Of a stretch of DNA of 64,000 bases, positions 33,801 to 45,800 are shown piece by piece. This DNA is from Callaeas wilsoni. Lineage: Eukaryota > Chordata > Aves > Passeriformes > Callaeidae. Position numbers and translations under genes: made by a program. The stretch is taken from contig VWPU01011469.1 in the NCBI GenBank assembly GCA_013398955.1, positions 1 through 64,000 of the forward strand. Reading direction: 5' to 3'. The notes beneath the pieces are model-generated. The model searched no databases and was not told the origin of the DNA. It saw nothing but the letters and a program-made list of their open reading frames with translations. Numbering within the stretch: position 1 is the stretch's first letter; each line of letters begins with the position of its first letter.

Positions 33801-36800
33801 ATTGCTCAATACAATTAAATCAGAGCAGCCAGCCAGTTGTTTGGGGTGGAATGCTGGTCTGGAAACCCTTCCCAGCTCCAAAGTGACAGTGGAGATACGG
33901 TCCAGCGCTCCCAGTGCTCACGGAGCATCTCAAATCATACGCTGCTGACATCTAATCAGGGAAGCTCTGTCAGGCTCGTGCTCCATTATTACAGCAAAGC
34001 TCTGAAAGAGGAAAGGGGGAGGGGGAAAACAAGCACAGCAGCAGGAAAAGAAAGAAGGAAGGAAAAAAAAAAAAAAGCAGCCTCCAGTAGGACAAGCATC
34101 TCATTTAAGGCTTTAATTAGTCTTCAAACACATAATGGGTTCTGGCACTATAAATCCACTTGACCTCTATTATTGTCAGCGCTCGCCTGATAAATGGTGG
34201 CATTTGTTTTCCCAGTTGCTACTGGGGTAGAACAATACTTTTCTCTAAATAGAGAAAGCAAATAATATCAGTTATTTACGATGACTGGGCCATAAAACGC
34301 TGGTGCCAAGCTGTTGTGTGCCCATCCATGGGAAGGACCATCTGCTTACCCCAGTCCTGCAGGCAGGAAAGGACCAGGGAATCCCAACAGCTCTGGGCCC
34401 TTCTGTGTCTGAGGATACAGAGCTGGGAACCACAAGGACAGGAACGACCCCTGTTCTGCTGGGAGGCACTGATGAGCTGTATCCATTGGCACACAGAGCA
34501 CAAGCAAATATCAACCTCCCAACTGAGGCCCTGAGCACAGCAAAACCCTCTCCAGAACAAGAACCCTGCAGTCCTCTCCTGCGTGGCAGAGCTGTTCCTT
34601 TAAAAAAGCTGCACACAATATGTGGCAATAAAGAGAAGTTCCTTTTTGCAGCGAGATGCTCGTCTGGCTGACTTGGCAGAAGATGCTCTGCGTTCGTGTC
34701 GCCCGAGTTCTGCATCTCCACAATCCAGTCTGACAGCTGAGCAGCGGGCTGAACACAACAGGGATAACAGCAATGCTGAACATCTACACAGCACCCAGAG
34801 CCCCGCGGCGTCTGCTGGCTGCACTCAGGGTGAGCAGCTGGCACAGAGGCTCCTCGGATGGGGAGTGGAATAAGGAGACACTCTGGATCACCGGCCAAGG
34901 AGCCCTCACATTCACGTGCAAGAGGTAAAACCTGGCAAAGAGCCCTCCTTGCAGGTAGAAACGGCACAAGGGAGCTACTTCTTTTCTTATTTCTTATTTC
35001 TTTGCCCCAGTGGGAGTAAACTCAACACAGGAAAGCTACAATCTTGGAGTACAAGGTGATCTCATTTGTAGCCTTACAACTCTGAGTAATTGCTGTGGTG
35101 TTGGGCACATCTTTGATTCAGTTTTCCCTCAAATGTGCAATCAGCTTTTCTCCAACCAAGGCTTATCTGCAAATAAAACATCGGCAATTTGGGTCAAAGA
35201 ATGAAATATTTGAGGGGGGGTGGTATTTGCAGAAAACACAGAGCACCCAACCATGAAACACTTCACAAATACAAGCCTTGGAGGCTGTGGGAAGGTCGAG
35301 CCATGCCAGGCACAGCCTCCTCTAACCATAACCCCCCCGGGCAACCGTCTGCTTCAGAGAGGAACAGCTGTGGGGACAGAAGGATCTTTTGGGAGATAAA
35401 CTGAACTGGGTGGAGCAGGCTGGGAGGAGGCTGATAACCTCAGGGCTAATCAAGAGCAGCGTGATGGACTTGGCAGCAACACCTGGCTTTCGTCTAAGGG
35501 CAGGATTTTCCCTGCCAGGACACAGCAGAGTCTCACGACCTCCCACCATCCATTATCAGCTCGTGTCGAACAAGCAGGGATCAAAAGCAGAGTTTAGCTA
35601 GAAAATGATGCACAGTAATTAACAGGGCCAACATCTCCAGCAGCCAGACAAGCCCAAGGACATGATTTTGTCCTCCAGACTGACTCGGGGAGGGCAGAGA
35701 AGGAGCAACCACGTGTCAGCTTAGCAGCCATCAAACACCCACAGTAAAATCCTCTAAAAGAGAGGGGGAATGTACTTGATGCCTCCTCCTGGATGCTGCT
35801 GTGATCAGCCACCAGCTCACAGCAGCTCCTGGAACGTGCTGCCCACGCTGGACTGGGATCCTAAGCTCTGCCAGGTGTTTCTGCTGAGCCAAGGCTGGCT
35901 GTCCAAGGGCTTGTCCCTGCCAGGGAAGGAGGATGGTCCTGAGGTCACTCAAGAGATCACAGAGGCTCTGCTGAGGGTCTGGCCTTGTCTTGCTCCAAGA
36001 AATGCCAAAGCAGACCGTGGTCATCCACATAGAAACTTTTAAGAGAGAAAGAGTAATTCTAGCTGGGCAAGAAAGAGATCTTCCTTCTCTTTTCTTGCTC
36101 TGTGCTGCACGAAAAGCACAGCAAGGAGAGGAATCTTGTTCCTAATGGCAATGCTGTGCTGCTGGACAGAGCAGCATCACAGCCACGGCATTTCCTACAC
36201 AGCAGCTACCAAGGGAAACTGTACTCAGGAACCAGAGAGCACAGCAGAGCTGGGAGTGCTGCTGGAGTCTGGAACTGCACCCAAAGGGAACTTCAGGCTT
36301 CCCAGAACCAAGGATTTCCAGAAAATTCTCTCTCTAATCTTGATTGAATGGATGGTTTTGCCACAAGCCACGTTGTGCCTTCTCTGCCACAGGCTTCAAG
36401 AATTGGCCTCATCCTCTTTTCCAGCACTTGCCATCTCCCCTGGCACCAAGATAAAACAAATTTCAGTAGCACAACATCATCTTCTGCAGTCCTGGAGCGT
36501 TTCCTCTGCTGTGTTTTACACAGATGCTGGGAAGGAGGCTCATGTACACAGCAAGATGGGAGAGGAACATTAAATACTTGGGAAGAGTATTTTAAAACTT
36601 CCTAAAGCCAATGCTGGGGCAGTCTGAAGTGAGTGCTAAATTACTGAGTTTAAAATCCAAATGACTCAGAGGTTCATCCCCCCCATCAGTGCTGCTGGAA
36701 TGATTTAACAGCTGTAACAGCAGAGGTTACTCATTTAGAAAAAACTCATTAGAAAGAAGAGGCATCTTTTAGAAGTCCTAAATCTTCACTCCAGAATCCC

Positions 36801-39800
36801 CCTGTGGAAGCAGCATCCCTGTCCTTCCTGCCCTGCTCCCTGAAGGGCCACCACAGGCAGGTTTTTTGGATGCCTTCCTGCAAGCACATGGGAATATTTG
36901 CCCCAGGTCTCCCTCTGAGCACCTGCTGGAGCACAACAAAGCCAGCAGACCACCAATCCTACCTTCCACTTGGCCAAAAGCCACTCTGCTTCTCCAGCAC
37001 CTCATCCATCACCCCCCTGCCTCAGCAGGTACAATTAACCAGCACGGCCTCGGGCTTTCATTTTCAGAATGGAAAAAAAAAAGGCTGAGCTGCAGCCCAT
37101 CAGCTCTTGGGAAAAATCAAACAGAGCTGAGGATATTTAATGTTAAGCACTCTCAATTGCTGCACTTACTCAGTGTGACTGGTAAGGACAGGGCAGGTTC
37201 CACGCTGGGGATGTGACCCCGACTCGTCTGCCCAGGGGAAGGCAAATGCTTCCCAGACAGTGAAATCACAGCCTGAGTGAGCAGGGCTGTCCCACCGTCA
37301 GCAAGATGCTGCTCTCACACGGCCACGTCTCTCAGCTGACGGTTTTCTGCAGGAAGACTGAGCAAACTCCAGGGAAGGAACATCCCTGTCCCTGGGCAGC
37401 ATCCCAGCCTCAGGCAGGGGGTGAAGCTTCACCACCTCCCTGCTTGCACCAGCAGAGGGATGGTCAATCCTGCCTATTTTATCATCCCTAAACACTTTGT
37501 AGGTACTTCAAAGATATTTAAAGCAAGCGAACAAACAAAAACAAACAAGCTGGAAAACATAAAAGCAGATTTCTTCTATTCCAGTCTGATTGATCCAAGG
37601 GTTCAAAGATTCCTGTGAAGAGATGAGCTCAAAACTGCATCGAGGATGCAAAGCCCCACAGCCAAAGCCCCACAGAGCTGAGCAGTGCTCAGGAAGGAGT
37701 GGGGTTTTGTGCCCACTGCAGAACACAACCCGAAGCTGGGCTGCCTCCCATAGGGATGAGCATTCCCATCATGGAGCCTCTGGAATGCCAAACAAGCAGA
37801 GCAGCCTCGTGCCTACCATTTCTCGGCAGAAGATGAGCATGGGGGGAAGTCAGGTTCATTCTTTGACCCAAACTGCCAGTGCTTTATTTGTGAGCAAGCC
37901 TTTTCCCAGCCCTGGTCAGAGAAAAGCTAATGCCCGTTGCACGCGTGGGGGGAAACTGGAATCAAAGACGTGTCCAACGCCACAGCAACTACTCAGAGTT
38001 CTTAGACCACCTTGTACTCCAGGACTGCAGCTTTCCTACGCCGGGTTTGCTCCCAGTCAGGCTCGGGGCCGAGTCCCTGGCTGCCCTCAGAGCTGAGCAC
38101 AGCAGGGCAGCGGTGTCCGTGCTCTGCAAACAGCACAGAAACCGTGCCAGGAGCCAGCTCAGGAGCATCCCCATGCCAACGCCTCCTGGAACACCTGCAG
38201 CCCTCCCCACCCACTCCCAGCTGCCAGCAGAGGTGGCTTCGCGTCTCCTGCCACTGCTGCTGCCAGCAGGTGACGGCTGGGGCTGACGAGCTGCTGAAAG
38301 CAGAAGGAAAGCAGCCCGGAGTCGGTTCTCATTTTGGAGAGGGTACAGAGGGTGGCCAGGGCTGCCCTGCGCCTCCACCCCGTGCCTGCTGGGTGATCCC
38401 TGTCCCTGTGCTCCCCTCCCGGCTGGCAGCATCCCCAGAGACCCGATTCTCCAGGCAGGGGCAGGGAGTGGGCACAGCCTCCGGCTGGGGCCAGGGAGGG
38501 CTCAGCTCGGTGCCCCCGACGGGCAGCGCCTCACGGAGCAGCTGCTGCAGCCTCAGCCCGCAGCGGCTCCTCTGGGAAAGGGCAGCCAGGGAGGGGGCAC
38601 CAGTGCTGTCTGCACCGGTGCTGCGTGCCTGCCCCCGTGCTGCGTGCCTGCACCCGGGCTGCGTGCCTGCACCCGTGCTGCGTGCCTCCACCCGTGCTGC
38701 CTGCCTGCCCCCGTGCTGCCTGCCTGCCTGCACCCGTGCTGCGCGCCTGCACCCATCCTGCCTGCCTGCACCCGTGCTGCGCGCCTGCACCCATCCTGCC
38801 TGCCTGCACCCGTGCTGCGCGCCTGCACCCATCCTGCCTGCCTGCACCCGTGCTGCGCGCCTGCACCCATCCTGCCTGCCTGCACCCGTGCTGCGCGCCT
38901 GCACCCATCCTGCCTGCCTGCACCCGTGCTGCGCGCCTGCACCCATCCTGCCTGCCTGCACCCGTGCTGCGCGCCTGCACCCATCCTGCCTGCCTGCACC
39001 CGTGCTGCGCGCCTGCACCCATCCTGCCTGCCTGCACCCGTGCTGCGCGCCTGCACCCATCCTGCCTGCCTGCACCCGTGCTGCGCGCCTGCACCCATCC
39101 TGCCTGCCTGCACCCGTGCTGCGCGCCTGCACCCATCCTGCCTGCCTGCACCCGTGCTGCCTGCCTGCACCCCGGAGCATCTCCCAACGCTGCTTCTCTG
39201 GTTGCCTTCACCCCTAAAAACAACCCCGTGGAGCCACAGAGAAGTCCTTCACTTCTCTCCAAAGGCAAAGCCTACCTACTCAACTCTTTAACTTGTAGTG
39301 TGTGAAACAGAACGAGGCTTATTCAGGGCCACATTTTTGGTTGTTTGGAGAAACAAACCCAGCCCCTGTTTATTTACTTCATGTTCCAGCTCCTCTCCAG
39401 CTTCCTTCAGTTTGTTGCTTTAAGCTCCCTGTGTTTGCGTTTCTCAACAAGGTCACTGCTTTCACAAGACTTCTGCAGCACTGCCCCACTTCCCTGGCCT
39501 CCAGCTCTCTCTTCTGACATCCAAATACTCTCAGAATATTAATTAAAATCACGAAGAGCTCAGCAAGGGGAGCCAGGACAGCAGAGGCAAACATCAGGCA
39601 GTCCTTCCACCCCCAGACCCCAGGGAAGGGCAGTGCCCGAGTCCTACAGAGAGAAGTAACCTGTGAAGGACACCACAGCAAAAATCTGCCTCAGCCTTTG
39701 CTATGAAGCTTTACTGTACCTGCTTGATGAAACTGATGTGTTTTATCACATGTTTGCCTAATCAGAGGATTTTAGCATCCTTAGGAATATGCAGCCATTT

Positions 39801-42800
39801 TGTAACCTTAAGCAGGGAAAGGAATCTGAATGGGGAAAAAAAAAAATGGAAAGCCCTCCTCACCACGAGATTTGTCAACATCAAAAGGCACGGCTGGTTC
39901 AGAAGCCAACTTGAATCTCAACCCTCTCACCTGCTTCCTATTACAGAAACAGATGTTCCTCTGGCTGCAAATTGCTGCTATTAATAATATAAATAATTAT
40001 GCTCTTCTAATCATTTAATAGGTGCACAGGAGGGTACCAAAATTTCTGGCAGGCATTAAATACATCTCCCCTGCCTCAAGGGCTCAGAGACACATTGGTG
40101 GCCTCTCATCCTCCACTGAAGTTCGGAATAAGAGAGCTGAAGCCGGGATAAAAGGTAAGGAGAAATCAAGGAGTCAGGCTCCTCCTCTCCACAGGCTGTG
40201 CCCTCTGCACATCTCCCTGTGACAGGGCCAGCACCTTCCCCACCTGAGCTGCAGGTAAAGCACCGAGTGCTCAGCCAGGTGTGACCTCACACTCCCTTCC
40301 CGTGGCCCCAGCCCACCAAGAGGGAGCTGATTTCCACCTCCCCAGCAGATTCCCAGGACCTGGAGAGGGGAAATGCTGCTCTCCGAGATCCTTCCCTCTG
40401 TGCGCCGCAAATCCCAGTCATTTGCTGGTGTTCCTCCCAAGAGCACTTCGTCCTTCTCTCAACAAACAGCCCCACCCTTGGGAACGTGATCAAGGGCACC
40501 GCGGATTAACGAGGTCACTGCAGCCTCCAGAACTCTGACTGCAGCTGCTCAGCCCCTTTCCCACCCTCCAGCGATCACACACACACAGACCTGCACGGCT
40601 CTGCCTCTGTCAGACGACAGGAACATCACCGCTGGCTCCAGATGTTAACACAGCACATCTGGATCTCTGGAGGGCAGCGAGCAGCCCGTGGGCCACATCC
40701 ACACTTCCCTCTGACCCAGAAACAGCACCAATGCTGGGATTCATTTCCCCTTCCCCTTTCACAACAAAGTAACCTGCCAAAAGGAAGCCCCTGAGGGAAT
40801 GCCAGGAATGAGTTCTGCAGGAGTTACAAAGCGGAGATGACGTGCAAAGGGAGGCTGGGGAAGCTGCTGTGGCCCCCACGGCCTTTGAGGCAACAGCTCA
40901 GCTCCACTGCAGCTCCAGTTCCCTCACCACAATTCCATTTCCCAGGAAAAGCCCCAGCACTGACGTAGCAGGTTATGCCCGGGAGATCAACAGGAGAGCA
41001 CACACGCACAGCCAGCCTCTCCTGCCCCTCCCAGAGCATGGCACCTCAGCACCAGCCCCTCCACATCAGAGCTGCCAACAGGAAAGGGAACACCTGGGGA
41101 ACCTGCCTGTGCCAACAAGGTCATATTTAATCAGTGGACACCTCCTGGGATGCAGTTTGTGTGAATTAATAAGCCTGTCCCAGCACGGAGCTGCACGCTG
41201 GAAGCTCCCGTGCCAGGCGCCCACCCGTGCCTGCAGCGGGCAGCTCCAGGACAGGCAGACCTGTCACACGGCAGGCTGGCAGCACTGTGGTGACCCATCT
41301 GCGCTCCCCTGCTCCCTGGCAGCAGAGGCAGAGTGAGCCAGGGCCCAGTGAAGCCTCTCTGGCTGCCGTGGCCAAGTCTTGCCACATCTTGTTTCCCTGT
41401 TCAGCACGGCTGCAGGTGTTCAAGGGTGAGATGTCACCCAGCGCGTGCTGATGGTCCCAACTTGCCTCCAGCCCATGCCCTGGGCTTGTTACTGGGTGCT
41501 CATCAGGAGAGCAGCCAAAAAATCCCTGCCAGTCACTCCTGAAAGCCTGTGGTGTCAGTCAAATCAGTGAAAAAGGGCCCTGCAGAGCTTTAAAAGACAC
41601 AAAAGCTGGTTCGCTGCATGGCACGTGGAATTTTATTCCCAATGCAGATTAATTCCATTAACTCATTCTGTGCCCATTTTTGGGGATCCTTCCCTGCCTT
41701 TGCAGCTTATGGAAAGCACAGAGCAAACACATCACAGGCCCCTTTGTGGTGAAGGCACTCGGCAGCCTCATCTTGCTCCGGCATTTTTATTTCCTGCCCG
41801 CTTGCAAACGCCTCCCCCTCCCCACACCACATAATTCCCGAGACTTCCCAGTGCCACCAAAATCCCAGAAACTCACCTTGTGCCTCATAGCCCGAGTAGG
41901 GATGAGCTGCACCCACGTCCTCGTCCCCGGGGCCCAAGCCAAGGGCTGCTCTGAGCTGGGCCATGTTCACCTGCGCCGTCAGCTCCCCGTTCCTGTCCCC
42001 GATCTGCAGTGGGAAAACCAACAGGGCGGTGGTTAAAGGCATTGGATGCTCCAAGCAAACAGCCCCCAGCCAAGGGTTTGCCAGTCCCACCCCAAAATCA
42101 AACATGGAGACAGCCAAAAGAGAGCTTGGAGACACCTGAGAGACCACGCAGCTCTCAGCGCCAAAGGAGCTCTCCAAAACTCTCCAGTGGCAATTTGGGA
42201 CAGGGTCCATGCTTTTTGTGCTGCACCCCAAAACACAGCTCAGTGCAAGGAACCGAGAGGGCTCAGCTCACCTGCTGCCACAGAACTGAGCCTAAACGTG
42301 CCCATCTGGGCTGTCCTGTGGCCACACATGGCTTGGCAGAGAGCCCTGGAGCTCCCAGCCCCCTTCCTCAAGTATTTCCATAGTTACTGAGCACCAGCCG
42401 GCCACGCTGCCATCAGCCACGTGGGCAGTGTCACACCAGGGCTCCCAAAGCCCTTCTCTCCTGGCTCAGAGCCATACAACTTCGAGTTGTTCCTAGTTAT
42501 CTACCCACACAACGCTCCAAAAAATCTTTCAAAAGTCCACATTTTTCCCAATTCCCACCTCTCGCTGGCCTGAGGCCAAGGAAGCTGATGTTACATGTTT
42601 GGGAAGAGATCTGTCCAACAGCTCCTGCTACTTAAAATGAGGAGCTGTAGGACACAACACCAGATCCTCCTCGAAGTTTAACCAAACCAGAGAATGGCTG
42701 GGCTGCACATCACCAGCGGACACAGAGAGGTCACCCAGAAACAGCCCCTAATCTTCAGAGGCAGAGCAGCCTGTGTGACAGAGGAAGACCTTGGCTGTTC

Positions 42801-45800
42801 CCCTGGAGAGGCCTGACTCCTGTTAAATGCCTGGCAACAGCTCTTTTGTGTCCCCTGCCACAGACGGCAGCATGAGCCGTCCTGGAACAAAACCATAAAT
42901 CCCCACATTATTTATGGCAAAGCCCCAAGCGCCAGTAAAGGGAGGCAGATCAAAGAGCTTATCACCAGGCATAAATCCCCCTGCCAATTACAGGAGATTT
43001 GCTGTTGACATCATCTCCAGAGAAATTACGATGGCCTGGTTAGGTCTTACAGTCCTTGATGCTCTATTAAGTGCTTCCCTGACTTCCACTCATTTCAGAT
43101 CACCTCCAAAGCCCTGTTAACAACCGAGGAACAGACAGGCAGGACAATGGCCCTGGGCAGGACAACAATCCTGGGCAGGACCTGCCACACACTCCACAGC
43201 AGAGCCCTGCTTTCTGCCCTCAGCCTCCCAGGAGCTGCACTCTGAGACGACAAAAGTACTCCAGAGCAGTGTCCCAGAGCTGGGGCAGCTTCCAGGGTTT
43301 TTAGGTACATATCCTTCATTCCAGTGGAATTTTGTAACCTCTGATCACCCTGCAGCAGCTCCCAGTGTGGTTACCCAGGTTTCATTGGGATTCAAATGTC
43401 ACCAACTAGATTTTTGTTGGGAAGCGAGTTATGAACATCAGCGTGAAAAGGTTGAATTCCACAAGGTTTCTCCTGGGCAAAAGCCTGGTGCTTGTCACAG
43501 GGACAGTCTCTGCACTGCTCTGTAATTCATGATGGGGAGACTTCATCAGCCACCTGCCATTAGGAACCCACTCCTGGCACAGCTGGAGCCACAGCTGGCA
43601 CCCTGGAACGACAACACTGGGAGCCCCCACACTGCTGGGTCTCCCCTCCACCCCCAAAAACTGACCACCAGTGCTGATCCTCCCATGGCCTCTCAGCTGA
43701 TGTCTGGCTCTGAGGACTCAGCCACAGCCTGAGCAGAGCTGGAGAAGTTAATCTGTCCTAAAACGTACAGGGCCAAAGAACAGTATTTCTTCTGTGTGTC
43801 TGATAAGTATAATTAAATCTGTAATTAGGCTGCTGTGTCAGCCCTACTCAGAGACTTAGCCAACCTAATAGATGGGCAGGAGAACACCCAGCACACTTAC
43901 AGATGGTGATTTCAATTAGTCCTTCAAGAGGGCAATTTCTTCATCTGGGCAAGACTAAAGAGGCCACGGCTGATTTTCTCAACACACTGAAAAGAGCAAA
44001 CAACGGAATTCTTGCTTTCTGCACTTCTGAGCCACCTGAAAACGGCAGGAAAGCTGCAGAGAGCGGGGCAAGGCCAAGGTGAAATCAGAGGAGCTGCACA
44101 CACGACACCCCAAAGGGGCTGGCAGTGGCACGGGGCTGGCTGCAGGCTGTGTGCATGCAGGGACAGTGCCCATTGCACAGGACACTGCAGGTCCAGCCCA
44201 GCTGGAATCTCCCTGCGCTCGGGAAAGTGGGATCTTGCAGACTGGAGACCGAGAGGTACCCGAGTGCCTTCACACCTGCGGGGTGCACAACGCCTTGGCC
44301 AGCCAGTGGACGAGTCCCCGGGTCCTTTCTCACCCAGGAACATTGGTTAAGAGCAAAGTACAGCTCACACATTTGCTGTAATTAAGGGGAAGGCTGGGAG
44401 CCTCCCATCAAGAGTGTTTTCCAGCCAAGCTCCGCAGTTCCAAAGGACACCTCTGGAACAGCACACAGAGAAGGGCTTTCCAGAGCAGTGAGAGCAAGGT
44501 AACTGCATTAATACAACTTCCTGGCATGAAATAGTCTTGCTCTCACCAGAGGACACGGGTTCCCTCTGATTTGCACCAGCTTCTCTTACCTCTTGGGAGA
44601 TTTCAAGATGTTTCCTTGCAAAGTGCAAAGCCTGCTCATGGCTCCCCAGGGAGACGTAGGCATTTCCGAGACTCCAGCAGGCTCTTCCTTCTCCCACCCT
44701 GCAGGACAGGAAACTGTCAAACCACAGAAATGCTGGGCAAAGCCCAGCAGGGCCTTCTGGAGAGCACCAACAGCCAGGCTCCTTGCTCTGCTTCCACCTT
44801 CACAAGGGCTCTACACTGGAAAATGAAGCGTGCTGCACATCTTAAACTCTTCTTACACTGAGCTCAGCATGAGCTGGGGATGAACAACAGCCTGGGAAGC
44901 AGGACTGTACCCACAGGGACAAAATTTAAGCTGTGGAGCAAGGGCCAGGATGGTTTGGCTTCGCTGGTGAGCAGTAGCCCAAGAGAAGCCAGAGCCCCTG
45001 CCCAGCTTCCACCTCACACAGCCAGGGCTCCTCTCCAGAGCTGCACAGAGGGAACGCAACACCCGACAGCCCAGAGCCAAACCAGCAGGGAAACAGCAAG
45101 GAGAGAACGCTGCAGGCAGGCAGCAGCTCCAGCTGAGCCCCAGCACTGCCGCACCAGGGTGAGCACCCAGCCTGGCACTGCACCCAGCAGAGGACAGGGA
45201 CAGAGCTCCACGAGGCCTCCAGGGCACTGCTGCTTGTTTTCAGGAGCCAGGGAAAGCAGGGGGATGTGGAACCTGCCCCGTGCAGCCCAGATCCCCAGCC
45301 TGGCTCCCGTGGAGCTTCAGCAGCTGTTTGCAGGAGCAGCAGAGCCTCCTGCTCCCCAGAGCCTGCTCAGCTCTGCAAACGAGCAGATGTGGGGGGAGAA
45401 GGGATAAAAAAAGCACCTGGGGGCGCAGGGGGAGGTTCAGCATGACTGCAACTCCCTTTTCAGAGGTTTGGGCGGGTTGATCAGCATTTCAACATTTTTC
45501 TTGTCACCCTGTTCAATACCTTCTGCTCATAGGGTGTGTTCCCAGAAATGCAGGAGCCCACAGGCCTGCACCCCCACAGCATGATTCACCCTTGGGTGGG
45601 ATTGTGCCTGCTCTGAGCAGAGACTGCCCGGGTGGTGGCACAGCTCTCCCATCCTGATGTCCCTGCTCCATCTAGTGGAGGACACCCAGCTTCCAAGGGA
45701 ATTCAGCACGACGCCCAACGAGCTGGCTGCCAAGTCACTTCAGCTGCAAGGGGGCTCAGGAGCAGAATATCCAGGAAAAAAGAACCAACTTCTCAAAAAA

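Larger units (their letters stand above)
29095..41876. other. GPSM1 intron between TPR region and linker (12.8 kb)
   Basis: Contains a CR1 remnant (about 30752-30915), a CpG-rich element interrupted by a solo LTR (32660-33640), a 38-bp minisatellite (38609-39175) and poly(A) stretches near 34065. No coding exon was recognised. AT-rich sequence at 34110-34290 could be conserved non-coding sequence, but nothing in it proves that. Confidence 0.55.

Noticed and set aside
38012..39217. 401-codon open frame on + and overlapping 205-283-codon frames on -
   Set aside because: All are produced by the 38-bp GC-rich minisatellite, which has no stop in any frame. The composition is simple Cys/Pro/Ala or Gly/Arg/Gln, with no domain and no splice or UTR context.
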